Shown: positions 1 through 8,378 of the stretch, piece after piece
How the letters are laid out: each line of letters begins with the position of its first letter
Numbering within the stretch: position 1 is the first letter of the stretch
Origin: Rhizobium sp. GN54
GTDB lineage: Bacteria > Pseudomonadota > Alphaproteobacteria > Rhizobiales > Rhizobiaceae
Length of the DNA stretch: 64,000 bases
Direction: 5' to 3'
Assembly: GCF_021026345.1 (NCBI RefSeq)
Contig: NZ_JAJNCZ010000002.1
Location: 124,001-188,000 of the forward strand
Made by a program: the position numbers and the translations under genes
Notes under the pieces: model-generated
What the model was told of the DNA's origin: nothing
Databases searched by the model: none
What the model saw: the letters and a program-made list of their open reading frames with translations, nothing else

Positions 1-207
1 GCTGACCCTTCGCCGGGCGGCGAAGGCGCTCGCGGGCTCCGGGCGCGAAGCCCGATACCGCCGGTGGGGAATTCCGCCCCGCCCTGAGAACAAGACAACG
101 ATATTGCAATGCAGCAGCGCGGGCAAATGCTGAAAGCGCCAAATCGAGGCGCTGAGGGAAACATTTTTTCCGGAGCGATGCTCAGGGCCGGTACCCGGGC
201 CGATGGA

Positions 208-1269
208 TCAGTCGCGGATCACCAGCAGGTCGGAGGCGACGAACCGCAGCGTCACCGTTTCGCCGGCGGCCGGCGGCACCAGGCCGGGGCTGTTGAACAT
301 GTCGAAGGAAATGACGCTGGGGCCGACGCGCATGCGGGTGCGGATCACCGAGCCGAGGAAGTTGCTGCTGACCACTTCGCCGGAAAGCGCGGTATCGCCC
401 TTGGCGCCTTCGGCGATCGAGCCTGCCTCGGGGCGCAGCGCCAGTGAGACGGTGTCGCCGGCCTTCACCGCCCCCAGCGGTTCGCGCAGCGTCACGCCCT
501 GGTCGCCGATCGCGACGCGGTTGGCGGCGGGATCGAGCACCTTCGCCTCGATCAGGTTGAGGGTGCCGACGAAGGAGGCGACGAAACGGGTGGCGGGGCG
601 GTTGTAGATCTCCGCCGGCGTGCCGATCTGGTCGGCGCAGCCGGCGTTCATCACCACGATCCGGTCGGAGATCGACAGCGCCTCTTCCTGGTCATGGGTG
701 ACGAAGACGGTGGTGATGCCGAGTTGCTGCTGGATCATGCGGATTTCCTCGCGCAGCGAGACGCGGATCTTGGCGTCGAGCGCCGACAGCGGCTCGTCGA
801 GCAGCAGCACCTGCGGCTTGGGTGCGAGCGCGCGGGCGAGGGCCACGCGCTGCTGCTGGCCGCCGGACATCTGGTAGGGGAAGCGGTCGGCGAGATGTTC
901 CAGCTTGATCAGCCCCAGCATCTCCTTGACACGGGCGTCGATCTCCTCCTTCGGGCGGCCGGCGACCTTGAGGCCGAAGGCGACGTTGTCGGCCACGTTC
1001 ATGTTGGGAAAGAGGGCATAGGCCTGGAACACCATGCCGATGTTGCGCTGGTTCGGCTTCAGCCCCGCCTGGTTCTTGCCGGCCACCGTGATCGTGCCGC
1101 CGCTCGGGGTTTCGAAGCCGGCGATCATGCGCAGCACCGTCGTCTTGCCGCAGCCGGACGGGCCGAGGAAGGAGACGAACTCGCCCTTCTCGATCTCCAT
1201 GTTGAAATCGCGCACGACCTGCACCGTCCCGAAGGACTTCTGGATATGGCTGAGTGAAAGAAACGACAT
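208..1269 (-). CDS. ABC importer ATP-binding subunit (PotA/PhnT-like)
   Basis: Cytoplasmic ATPase that powers the importer encoded just upstream on the same strand. The 353-residue product has a Walker A GPSGCGKTT at about residues 36-44, the ABC signature SGGQ at 135-138, then a Walker B ending LLLDEPLSALD and a C-terminal TOBE-like regulatory domain of about 110 residues, the layout of spermidine/iron/2-aminoethylphosphonate ATPases. The start is the ATG at 1269, 13 bases after the preceding permease stop; the reading frame stays open further upstream but only inside the permease gene. Last gene of the minus-strand operon. The substrate cannot be read from this subunit. Confidence 0.93.
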   Translation of the reverse strand: MSFLSLSHIQKSFGTVQVVRDFNMEIEKGEFVSFLGPSGCGKTTVLRMIAGFETPSGGTITVAGKNQAGLKPNQRNIGMVFQAYALFPNMNVADNVAFGLKVAGRPKEEIDARVKEMLGLIKLEHLADRFPYQMSGGQQQRVALARALAPKPQVLLLDEPLSALDAKIRVSLREEIRMIQQQLGITTVFVTHDQEEALSISDRIVVMNAGCADQIGTPAEIYNRPATRFVASFVGTLNLIEAKVLDPAANRVAIGDQGVTLREPLGAVKAGDTVSLALRPEAGSIAEGAKGDTALSGEVVSSNFLGSVIRTRMRVGPSVISFDMFNSPGLVPPAAGETVTLRFVASDLLVIRD

Positions 1270-1282
1270 ATGCAATGAGTCC

Positions 1283-2071
1283 TCAGGCCTTGACCGGCGC
1301 GGTTTTCTGGAAGCGGGAGACGAGTTGCAGCAGGCCCATGCTGAGCCAGGTGATCGCGAAGGCGATGATCGCGAGCGCGGAGGGTTCATAGGCCTTGTTG
1401 GCGCCGACGAGCTGGAGATAGGGGCCGAAGGCCGGCCGGTTGAGCAGCGAGGCCATGGTGAACTCGCCCATCACGATGGCAAAGGTGATGAAGGCGCCGG
1501 ACAGGACACCGCTCATGACGTTCGGAAAGATGCAGCGGAACAGGATGGTCGGCCACCTGGCGCCGAGGCTTTCGGCGGCCTCGGTCAGCGTGCCGACGTC
1601 GATCATCCGCATGGCGGTATCGACGGCGCGGTACATATAGGGCAGCGACAGCGTCATGTAGGAGAACACCAGCAGCATGTTGGTGCCGGAGGTGGAGTTG
1701 GTCAGCGGCAGGAAGGACGACGAGTTGTAGAGCCGCAGGTAGCCGAAGACGATGACGATCGCCGGGATGACCAGCGGCAAAAGCGTGATGAACTCGACGA
1801 CGGGCCGCATCTTCGGCAGGCGCAGGCGCACCCAGTAGGCCGTCGGCACCACCAGCAGCATGCCGAAGATGATGGTGAACAGCGCCATCAGCATCGAGAA
1901 GCCGAAGGTGGTGCGGAACTGGATGTCGGAAAAGACCGACTGGTAGGCGTCGAAGGAATATTCGCCGCGGCGCATGCGCAGCGAGAATTCGAAGGTGCCG
2001 ATCAGCGGCACGATGAAATAGATGGCGCCGATGGCGATCGCGAGCCAGGCGAGGAGGCGGGTCGACTTCAT
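1283..2071 (-). CDS. ABC importer permease subunit 2
   Basis: Inner-membrane permease, 262 residues, with about six hydrophobic segments and the EAA-type cytoplasmic loop (AAESLGARWPTILFRCIFPNV, around residue 165) that docks on the ATPase. It resembles PotC/PhnV-type permeases. Its ATG at 2071 overlaps the stop of the first permease in an ATGA junction, so the two are translationally coupled. With the neighbouring permease it should form the heterodimeric channel of a type I importer. Confidence 0.92.
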   Translation of the reverse strand: MKSTRLLAWLAIAIGAIYFIVPLIGTFEFSLRMRRGEYSFDAYQSVFSDIQFRTTFGFSMLMALFTIIFGMLLVVPTAYWVRLRLPKMRPVVEFITLLPLVIPAIVIVFGYLRLYNSSSFLPLTNSTSGTNMLLVFSYMTLSLPYMYRAVDTAMRMIDVGTLTEAAESLGARWPTILFRCIFPNVMSGVLSGAFITFAIVMGEFTMASLLNRPAFGPYLQLVGANKAYEPSALAIIAFAITWLSMGLLQLVSRFQKTAPVKA

Positions 2072-2937
2072 TTCTGCCACCGTTCGGCGCGGGAGCGCAG
2101 CCAGATGTAGAGGACGTTGGACAGCCCGGTGATGACGATCATGCCGAGCGCCAGCGCGTAGCCGAGATTGGGGTTGTGCAGCACGTCGCCGCGGATCTGC
2201 GCGTAGAGCAGGATCGGCACGATGTTCAGCGACGACCCGGTCAGCGCGTAGGCGGTGGCGATCGCGCCGAAGGCATTGGCGAAGAGCAGGAGCGTCGTGC
2301 CGAGCAGGCTCGGCCACAGGATCGGCAGCGCGATCATCCGCCAGTACTGCCAGGTGGAGGCGCCGAGAATCTCGGAGGCCTCGCGCCATTCCTTCTTCAT
2401 GCCGTCCAGCGCCGGCGTTAGGATCAAGACCATCAGCGGGATCTGGAAGAACATGTAGGTGATCGTCAGGCCGAAGAACGACAGGAGGTTGAAGCCGGTC
2501 GAATAGAGGTTGAAGCCGATCATGTCGCGCAGCAGCACGGTGACGAGGCCGGTGCGGCCGAGGGTGGCGATGAAGGCGAAGGCGAGGGGCACGCCGGCGA
2601 AATTCGAGGCGACCCCGGAAAAGGTCAAGAGCCCCGAGCGGATCGGCCGCGGCAGGCCGCCCATGACGATCGCCCAGGCCAGGAAGAAGCCGATCACCGC
2701 GCCGCCGAGCGAGGAGGCGAACGAGACCCTGATGCTGATCCAGTAGGCGCTGAGGATGTTGGGGGAGAACAGGTCGGCGATGTTCTTCAAGGTGAACTCG
2801 CCTTGCGGATTGAAGAAGGCGCCGGTGACGAGATACAGCGTCGGCAGGATCAAAAACAGCAGCGCGAAGATCATGAACGGCGCGATGCCGAGCCAATCGA
2901 TGACGGTGCGGCGGTCTATCAGGGCTGAATGGCTCAT
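2068..2937 (-). CDS. ABC importer permease subunit 1
   Basis: Inner-membrane permease of 289 residues, PotB/PhnU-like, with a first membrane span at about residues 17-38 and a dicarboxylate-independent EAA loop (EWREASEILGASTWQYWRMI). I chose ATG 2937 (MSHSALIDRR) because the upstream in-frame methionine at 3081 would add 48 residues of arginine-rich, non-membrane sequence lying in the hairpin-bearing intergenic region. It is separated from the binding-protein gene by 295 bases, unusually long for an ABC operon, filled with inverted repeats. Confidence 0.9.
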   Translation of the reverse strand: MSHSALIDRRTVIDWLGIAPFMIFALLFLILPTLYLVTGAFFNPQGEFTLKNIADLFSPNILSAYWISIRVSFASSLGGAVIGFFLAWAIVMGGLPRPIRSGLLTFSGVASNFAGVPLAFAFIATLGRTGLVTVLLRDMIGFNLYSTGFNLLSFFGLTITYMFFQIPLMVLILTPALDGMKKEWREASEILGASTWQYWRMIALPILWPSLLGTTLLLFANAFGAIATAYALTGSSLNIVPILLYAQIRGDVLHNPNLGYALALGMIVITGLSNVLYIWLRSRAERWQK

Positions 2938-3148
2938 GGATCGGGCAACGTCCGGAAAATGGCGAGAAACTAAGACTTTAGACAGAAATGCGACGGACGC
3001 AATCCGCGCAGGTACAGATGAAAGAGCGCCCTTCGCGAAAGGCTGGGCGCCGATGCGCCTCCCCAACGCCCGCGTCGACATCCCCGGTCCTGTGCCGAGG
3101 ATCTGCCAGCCCGTCTCAAAACCTTGAGAGGCCGGGCGCGGTTTTCAG

Positions 3149-3171
3149 ATGTCCGAGACGGGTCCGGACAT
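3149..3171. repeat. inverted repeat in the binding-protein/permease spacer
   Basis: ATGTCCG at 3149-3155 is mirrored by CGGACAT at 3165-3171. It lies 20 bases from the stronger hairpin at 3193-3220 within the same 295-base spacer. It may be part of a 3' mRNA-protecting structure. Nothing else is recognisable in the remainder of the spacer (2938-3148). Confidence 0.5.
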
Positions 3172-3192
3172 GATGGGCAATGAAGGCGGTCG

Positions 3193-3220
3193 GTGCCTCC
3201 CGTCAGATGACGGGAGGCAC
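3193..3220 (-). terminator. intra-operon hairpin after the binding-protein gene
   Basis: A perfect 13-base inverted repeat (GTGCCTCCCGTCA with its complement, 2 bases between arms) begins 12 bases beyond the binding-protein stop. There is no T-run on the minus strand, so it looks less like a full terminator than like the stabilising or attenuating hairpin that commonly raises binding-protein mRNA relative to the downstream permease genes. Confidence 0.7.
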
Positions 3221-3232
3221 GCATGTCCGGTT

Positions 3233-4339
3233 TTACTGGACGTTGGCGCCGACGACGCTGTCCCACTTGGTGGTGATCGCGGTCTTGCCGGCTTCCTGCT
3301 CCTCGAGCGTCGGGAAGATGGCCTTTTCGTAAGCCGCTGCCGGCGGCAGGCGATCAAGCATCTCCTGCGGAACCTTGCCGTTCTTGACGAGATCGTTGAA
3401 GCGGATCGGGTGGCAATAGCCCTTCAGGTAGCCGAGCTGGCCTTCGTCGGAGTAGATGTACTCCATCCAGAGCTTGGCAGCGTTCGGGTGCGGCGCGTGG
3501 GCGGAGATCGCCTGGACGTAGACGCCGGCGACGACGCCGGTCTCGGGAACGACGACCTCGAGCGGCGGGTTGCCGTTCAGCGTGTCGCGCCAGGACAGGC
3601 CGTTATAGTCCCAGGCGACCACGATCGGGGTCGAGCCCTGGGCCAGCGAGGCGGACTTGCCGATGACGGGCACGAAGTTGCCGGCCTTGTTGATCTCGGC
3701 GAAGACACCCAGTCCGGCTTCGCCGGCCTTGGTCGCATCCGTCTCGCCCTTGCCGAGACCGGCGGCATAGACGGCCTGCACGGCCTGGTTGGAGCCGCGC
3801 GGATCGCCGGCGAGTGCGACGGCGTTGGCGTAGTCGGCCTTGGTCAGGTCGGCCCAGTCTTTCGGCACGTCCTTGATGATGTCCGTGTTCACGACGAAGG
3901 CGAGAACGCCGTAATAGTCGCCGTACCAGAAGCCCTCGGCGTCCTTGGCGCTGTCGGGGATCGAATCCCAGGTCGCGACCTTGTAGGCTTGGATCAGGCC
4001 CTCGGCCTTGGAGGACGGGCCGAAGGACAGGCCGACGTCGATCACGTCGGGAGCCTGGTCGCCGGTGTTGCCCTTGTTGGCCTTGATGGCCTCGATCTCG
4101 TCGCCGGAGCTGGCATCCGGGTTCAGTTCGTTGACCGTGATTTCCGGATACTTGGCCTTGAAGCCGGCAATGATGTCGCCATAGCCGCACCAGCTGTGGG
4201 GCAGGGCGATCGTGGTCAGCTTGCCTTCCTTCTTGGCGGCTTCGACGAGCTCGGCGCTCGGCTCGGCGGCGGCAACCGCCGTGGTGGCCACGAAAATGGC
4301 CGTGGTGAGCGAGAGCAGGCGGCGGGTGCGTGACATCAC
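3233..4339 (-). CDS. ABC importer periplasmic substrate-binding protein
   Basis: Periplasmic receptor of 368 residues. A Sec signal peptide occupies about residues 1-25 (RTRR then a hydrophobic stretch ending AAA). The mature part is a type II binding protein of the SBP_bac_6 class, related to polyamine, iron, thiamine and phosphonate binders; PDVIDVGLSFG and VAWDYNGLS are the hinge-flanking pieces. Adjacent GTG (4339) and ATG (4336) codons follow AAAGGAG by 6 or 9 bases, so either may be used. The ligand is not predictable; the neighbouring catabolic genes suggest a small nitrogenous organic compound. Confidence 0.92.
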   Translation of the reverse strand: MMSRTRRLLSLTTAIFVATTAVAAAEPSAELVEAAKKEGKLTTIALPHSWCGYGDIIAGFKAKYPEITVNELNPDASSGDEIEAIKANKGNTGDQAPDVIDVGLSFGPSSKAEGLIQAYKVATWDSIPDSAKDAEGFWYGDYYGVLAFVVNTDIIKDVPKDWADLTKADYANAVALAGDPRGSNQAVQAVYAAGLGKGETDATKAGEAGLGVFAEINKAGNFVPVIGKSASLAQGSTPIVVAWDYNGLSWRDTLNGNPPLEVVVPETGVVAGVYVQAISAHAPHPNAAKLWMEYIYSDEGQLGYLKGYCHPIRFNDLVKNGKVPQEMLDRLPPAAAYEKAIFPTLEEQEAGKTAITTKWDSVVGANVQ

Positions 4340-4362
4340 GGGTTTCTCCTTTGGTGTGTCAG

Positions 4363-4381
4363 TCAGCTTCGGCGAAGCTGA
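4363..4381. repeat. perfect palindrome in the binding-protein 5' leader
   Basis: TCAGCTTC-GGC-GAAGCTGA forms an 8-base-pair stem with a 3-base loop 24 bases ahead of the binding-protein start. It lies between the RpiR-type regulator and the transporter, and could be an operator half-palindrome, an mRNA leader hairpin, or a weak terminator of the regulator transcript. Confidence 0.5.
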
Positions 4382-4460
4382 TACTGGTGCGGCATGAAGC
4401 TTATGTGACAGTATTTACATGCTTTTCCGGATTTCCCGGGCATTATCCATACGGTTGCAT

Positions 4461-5339
4461 TCACCGCGGCTTGCGGAACAGCCGGCTTGCCTCGAACAGG
4501 TCTTCCAGCGACTTCATCCGGTCGCGCGTCTCGCCCCAGTTGGCGCTCTGCACGGCCTCGATCAGCGCCTCCACGGCAAACAGCGTGACCACGGACGAAT
4601 CCCAGGCGGACGGCACCTCGATCTGGATGCGGAAGGTGTGGGTGGCGAGCTTGGCGATCGGCGACGCCCACTGATCGGTGAACAGCACGATCTCCACGCC
4701 GCGGGCGCGGGCGACGCGGGAGAAGGTCTCCATTTCCTGCTCGTAACGGCGGATGTCGAAGACGACGATGACGTCGCCTGCCTTCATGTTCAGGACGTAT
4801 TGCGGCCAGGAACTGGGATTGGAGGCGAGCTGCGTGACGTTCGGCCGGATGACCTGCAGGTGGGTGAAGAGATAGTCCGCCAGCGCCTTGGTGATGCGGC
4901 CGCCGACGAGATAGATGTTGCGCTTGCGGTTGGCGATCAGCGCGGCGGCGCCGTCGAAGTCGGCGATCTCGACCTGCGACAGGGTCTGGCGCAGGTTGTT
5001 CATGATGGCGTCGGCGAAGCGGTTGAGGATATGCGTGCCCGGCGCGTTGGCCGCCCAGCGGTCGTGCTTGGCGATCGGGTTGGAGAGCGTCGCTTCCAGT
5101 TCATGGTGCAGGTGCGACTGGAAATCAGGGAAGCCGCGATAGCCGAGCTTCTGGACCATGCGCGCGACGGTCGGCGTCGACACGCCGGCGTTCTCGGCGA
5201 CCGTCGTGATGCTGCCGAGGCCGGATACGGGATAGTTGTCGAGAAGTGATGCCGCCAGCTGCTTTTCGGCGCGCGTGAGTGCGTCGAAATGGGCGTTGAT
5301 CACGTCCGACACCGTGGTGGTCGCCTGATTCAACGTCAA
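4461..5339 (-). CDS. MurR/RpiR-family transcriptional regulator
   Basis: Cytoplasmic DNA-binding regulator of 292 residues. Residues about 1-80 are the RpiR helix-turn-helix domain (AENAGVSTPTVARMVQKLGYRGFPDFQ), and about 120-260 a SIS sugar/phosphosugar-binding fold (RKRNIYLVGGRITKALADYLFTHL; GDVIVVFDIRRYEQEMETF). RpiR proteins usually sense a phosphosugar or related metabolite and bind A/T-rich dyads. It lies at the head of the importer operon and faces the amidohydrolase/TRAP operon, so it is the natural regulator of both. Candidate operators lie in the divergent spacer. Confidence 0.93.
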   Translation of the reverse strand: MTLNQATTTVSDVINAHFDALTRAEKQLAASLLDNYPVSGLGSITTVAENAGVSTPTVARMVQKLGYRGFPDFQSHLHHELEATLSNPIAKHDRWAANAPGTHILNRFADAIMNNLRQTLSQVEIADFDGAAALIANRKRNIYLVGGRITKALADYLFTHLQVIRPNVTQLASNPSSWPQYVLNMKAGDVIVVFDIRRYEQEMETFSRVARARGVEIVLFTDQWASPIAKLATHTFRIQIEVPSAWDSSVVTLFAVEALIEAVQSANWGETRDRMKSLEDLFEASRLFRKPR

Positions 5340-5372
5340 ACTCTTCCCCTGTCTGCCGCTCTGTGGCGGCCT

Positions 5373-5388
5373 TGAAGAAAATTAAACA
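5373..5388. promoter_or_regulatory. candidate RpiR operator A, over the regulator's -10
   Basis: TGAAGAAAATTAAACA. Its left half matches the other two elements in this spacer. It overlaps a minus-strand promoter candidate, TTGACT (5410-5405), an 18-base spacer, then TTTAAT (5386-5381), which would drive the regulator gene. This geometry suggests autorepression. Confidence 0.5.
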
Positions 5389-5419
5389 TCGCTGTCATAT
5401 TTCGAGTCAAATGATTTTT

Positions 5420-5435
5420 TGAAGAGAAAATTTCA
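5420..5435. promoter_or_regulatory. candidate RpiR operator B
   Basis: TGAAGAGAAAATTTCA is a 16-base imperfect dyad, TGAA...TTTCA, lying between the two divergent promoters, 41 bases from element C start to start. RpiR-family proteins are known to bind TGAA/TTTCA-type dyads. Confidence 0.55.
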
Positions 5436-5442
5436 TTCCCTG

Positions 5443-5471
5443 TTGACATGGTGGGATAGGTGAAGAATTCT
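5443..5471 (+). promoter_or_regulatory. sigma-70-type promoter for the amidohydrolase/TRAP operon
   Basis: A perfect TTGACA -35 at 5443-5448 is followed after 17 bases by AATTCT as the -10. The -10 is embedded in operator C, so a bound repressor would block polymerase. The first start codon lies about 35 bases further on. Confidence 0.5.
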
Positions 5472-5476
5472 CTTCA
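5461..5476. promoter_or_regulatory. candidate RpiR operator C, over the catabolic -10
   Basis: TGAAGAATTCTCTTCA is a perfect inverted repeat (TGAAGA-N4-TCTTCA) of the same 16-base length as elements A and B. It covers the -10 of the plus-strand promoter. Confidence 0.6.
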
Positions 5477-5512
5477 TCAAGAAAACACTGGCCGATCGAG
5501 GGGACCGGCTGC

Positions 5513-6277
5513 ATGGGAATCTTGAACGCACAGGAAGGCGATCCGGTCGCCGTCGAGAACGCCGAAGGCCGCAGCCGGTTCATCCTGGTCTGCGAGCATG
5601 CCTCGCGGCGGATACCAGAGCATTTCGGCACGCTCGGGCTTTCGACCGAGGCGCTCGAGAGCCATATCGCCTGGGACCCGGGCGCGCTCGCGGTCTCGCG
5701 CATGATGGCGAAAAGTCTCGACGCGACCCTGGTCCATCAACGTTTCTCCCGCCTGGTCTACGACTGCAACCGGCCGCCGGATTCGCCGGGCGCGATGCCG
5801 GAAACGAGCGAGGTCTATCCGGTGCCGGGCAATGCCGCGCTCTCGCCGGAGGCGCGCCTGGAGCGGGCGCAGACGCTCTATTTTCCCTTTCGGGACCGCA
5901 TCGCGGACCTTGTGCGCCGGCGCCTCGCCGAGGGCAGGGCGCCGGTGATCGTGACGGTCCACAGTTTCACGCCGGTCTATTTCGGCAAGCCGCGGGCCGT
6001 GGAAATCGGCATTCTCCATGACAGCGACAGCCGGCTCGCCGACGCCGTGCTCGCGGCCGCCGCAGGCGGCACCAGCCTCTACGACGTGCGCCGGAACGAG
6101 CCCTACGGGCCGGAGGACGGCGTGACGCATACGCTCAAGGAGCACGGCCTCGCCAACGGTCTGCTCAACGTGATGATCGAGATCCGCAACGATCTCGTCA
6201 GGGACGAAGCCGGCCAAGGGGTCGTGGCCGACTATCTGACCGGGCTGCTCCTGGAGAGCCTGCCCGGCGCAAGCTGA
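5513..6277 (+). CDS. N-formylglutamate amidohydrolase family protein
   Basis: Cytoplasmic hydrolase of 254 residues in the FGase family, whose founding members cut N-formylglutamate to glutamate and formate in histidine breakdown. The family opening LVCEHAS (residues about 25-31), the central YDCNRPP, the TVHSFTPV segment and the distal RNEPYG and IEIRNDL motifs are present. No other hut gene is near. Its partner here is a gamma-glutamyl ligase, so it may release glutamate from an N-acyl or gamma-glutamyl intermediate; that is inference. ATG 5513 is preceded by GAGGGGA. First gene of the plus-strand operon. Confidence 0.85.
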   Translation: MGILNAQEGDPVAVENAEGRSRFILVCEHASRRIPEHFGTLGLSTEALESHIAWDPGALAVSRMMAKSLDATLVHQRFSRLVYDCNRPPDSPGAMPETSEVYPVPGNAALSPEARLERAQTLYFPFRDRIADLVRRRLAEGRAPVIVTVHSFTPVYFGKPRAVEIGILHDSDSRLADAVLAAAAGGTSLYDVRRNEPYGPEDGVTHTLKEHGLANGLLNVMIEIRNDLVRDEAGQGVVADYLTGLLLESLPGAS

Positions 6278-6416
6278 CAAGAAAGATCCCAGGGGACGGC
6301 ACGTCCGCGGAGACAAGGACACAACCGTGAAGAAGAAAGAGATGTCATATGGGTTCGTTGCTATGCCGGGAGGGTCGTTCGGCAATTGAATGCATCCGGC
6401 GCCGGGAGGCCGGGTG

Positions 6417-6926
6417 ATGCCTGAGTTCGTCAAGGCCTATGTCCGCGCGGTCGACCGCTTCAACAGGCGCGTCGGCCTCTTCGCGATGTATCTCATTTTC
6501 GCGATGTTCGCGATCCTGCTCTATTCCTCGGTGTCCAAGGCCTTCCACCTGCCGGCCAGCTGGACGCTGGAATCGGCGCAGTTCACCATGGCTGCCTACT
6601 ACATGCTGGGCGGCGCGTTTGCGATGCAGACCGACGACCATGTCCGCATGGACCTGTTCTACGGCAACTGGTCACCCGCCAGGCGGGCGGCGTTCGATCT
6701 CGTGACGGCGATCGCGCTGATCGTCTTCCTCGGCTTCATGCTCTACGGAGGCATCACCAGCACGACCTATGCCATCCAGTTCAAGGAAAAGAGCTTTACC
6801 GCCTGGGCGCCCTACATGGCGCCGATCAAGATCATCATGACGTTCGGCATCTTGATGATGCTGGCGCAGGCCACCTCTTCGCTCTTCAAGGATATCGCCG
6901 AGTTGCGGGGAAGGCCGATCGCATGA
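6417..6926 (+). CDS. TRAP transporter small membrane subunit (DctQ type)
   Basis: Inner-membrane protein of 169 residues with four predicted spans (about 20-42, 55-72, 93-115 and 137-158), the DctQ fold. TRAP importers use a solute gradient and a periplasmic receptor to take up organic acids. I prefer ATG 6417, seven bases behind GGGAGG, over the in-frame ATG at 6390, which lacks a ribosome site. Its stop overlaps the large subunit start by four bases. Confidence 0.9.
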   Translation: MPEFVKAYVRAVDRFNRRVGLFAMYLIFAMFAILLYSSVSKAFHLPASWTLESAQFTMAAYYMLGGAFAMQTDDHVRMDLFYGNWSPARRAAFDLVTAIALIVFLGFMLYGGITSTTYAIQFKEKSFTAWAPYMAPIKIIMTFGILMMLAQATSSLFKDIAELRGRPIA

Positions 6927-8245
6927 GTTACGAGTTCATCGCAATCATGATGTTTTCCGCGATGATGGTGCTGCTGCTCACCGGGCAGCGGGTCTTTGCC
7001 GTCATCGGGTTCGTCGGCGTCATTTCGGCCTTCCTGCTGTGGGGCACGGGCGGTTCGGAAATGGGCTTCGCCTCGGCCATGAAGCTCGTCAAGTGGTACC
7101 CGATGCTGACGGTGCCGATGTTCGTCTTCATGGGCTACATGCTTTCGGAATCGGGCATCGCGGAAGACCTCTACAAGGCGTTCCACGTCTGGATGGGGCC
7201 GATCAACGGCGGCCTCGCGCTGGGTACGATCGGGCTCATGGTCATCATTTCCGCCATGAACGGGCTTTCGGTCGCCGGCATGGCGATCGGTGCCACCATC
7301 GCGCTGCCCGAACTCCTGCGCCGCGGCTACGACAAGGTGATGACGACCGGCGTCGTCCAGGGAGGATCGACGCTCGGCATCCTGATCCCGCCGAGCATCG
7401 TGCTCGTGCTCTACGGCATGATCGCTCGCGTCCCGGTCGGTCAGCTCTGGCTCGCCGGCGTGTTCCCGGGCCTCCTGATGGCGTTGCTGATGGCGATCTA
7501 CGTCTATATGCGCTGCCGCCTCAATCCGTCGCTCGGTCCGCCCCTGCCGGCGGAAGAGCGCACCGTGCCGCTGGCCGAGAAACTGAAGCTGCTGACGGCC
7601 GGCCTCCTGCCGCTCGGCATCTTCACGCTGATGATGTGGCTGTTCCTCAGTGGCATCGCCAGCCTCGTGGAAGCCTCGGCGGTCGGCGCGATCTCCTCGG
7701 CGCTCGTCGCCTGGCAGCGCGGCCGTCTCAGCGCGAAACTCTGGAACGACGTCCTGCAGAAGACGCTCGGCATCACCTGCATGTTCATGTGGATCCTGAT
7801 CGCCTCGCTCTGCTTCGGCGCCGTCTTCGACGGTCTCGGCGCGGTGAAGTCGATCGAGCGCTTCTTCCTCGGCGACCTCGGGCTGGAGCCGTGGCAGGTG
7901 CTGGTGCTGATGCAGGTCTCGTTCCTGGTCATGGGGATGTTCCTCGACGACACGGCGATGCTCGTCATCGTGGCGCCGCTCTACATCCCGCTGGTGCAGA
8001 AGCTGGGCTTCGACCTCGTCTGGTACGGCGTGCTCTACACGATCACCTGCCAGATCGCCTACATCACCCCGCCGTTCGGCTACAACCTGTTCATGATGCG
8101 CGCCATGGCGCCGCCCGGCATCGGCATGACCGACATCTACAAGTCGATCTGGCCTTTCGTCGGCATCATGCTGGCGAGCCTGATCATCATCGGCGTGTTC
8201 CCGGAGGTCGCGACGTGGCTGCCGAACACCTACTACACCAAATGA
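6923..8245 (+). CDS. TRAP transporter large permease (DctM type)
   Basis: Twelve-span-class inner-membrane permease of 440 residues, the ion-coupled translocation subunit. The sequence is rich in DctM family pieces, such as GLSVAGMAIGATIALPELLRRGYD, GGSTLGILIPPSIVLVLYG and MGMFLDDTAMLVIVAPLY, the last being the second half of the internal repeat. The ATGA overlap with the small subunit indicates coupled translation. Its receptor is encoded 133 bases downstream. Confidence 0.95.
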   Translation: MSYEFIAIMMFSAMMVLLLTGQRVFAVIGFVGVISAFLLWGTGGSEMGFASAMKLVKWYPMLTVPMFVFMGYMLSESGIAEDLYKAFHVWMGPINGGLALGTIGLMVIISAMNGLSVAGMAIGATIALPELLRRGYDKVMTTGVVQGGSTLGILIPPSIVLVLYGMIARVPVGQLWLAGVFPGLLMALLMAIYVYMRCRLNPSLGPPLPAEERTVPLAEKLKLLTAGLLPLGIFTLMMWLFLSGIASLVEASAVGAISSALVAWQRGRLSAKLWNDVLQKTLGITCMFMWILIASLCFGAVFDGLGAVKSIERFFLGDLGLEPWQVLVLMQVSFLVMGMFLDDTAMLVIVAPLYIPLVQKLGFDLVWYGVLYTITCQIAYITPPFGYNLFMMRAMAPPGIGMTDIYKSIWPFVGIMLASLIIIGVFPEVATWLPNTYYTK

Positions 8246-8252
8246 CCGGATC

Positions 8253-8276
8253 TCCCGGCGGCGGAGGCCACCGGGA
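8253..8276 (+). terminator. attenuator-like hairpin before the TRAP receptor gene
   Basis: TCCCGG (8253-8258) pairs with CCGGGA (8271-8276), extendable by three more bases with one mismatch, and is followed by TTTT. It sits seven bases after the DctM stop. It may partly uncouple expression of the receptor gene downstream from the permeases. Confidence 0.5.
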
Positions 8277-8378
8277 TTTTGCCGGACGAAACGAGGCCGA
8301 CAGAAGAAAAGACAATTGACCGACCGGGATGAACGGCCGTTCCCGGCAAAACCAGAGTGTAACCAGAGGGATTGAGAT

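Noticed and set aside
1-207. Possible gene end or RNA at the left edge, with a CCTTCGCC/GGCGAAGG hairpin at 7-26
   Set aside because: No frame with a recognisable product and no RNA consensus; too little sequence to the left to judge.
109-607. Plus-strand open frames over the ABC ATPase gene
   Set aside because: Antisense shadows of a gene with clear Walker and signature motifs; high G+C makes long spurious frames common throughout this window.
5513-6277. Histidine-utilisation gene hutG
   Set aside because: The family is right, but no hutH, hutU, hutI or hutF is near, and the neighbours point to a different pathway.
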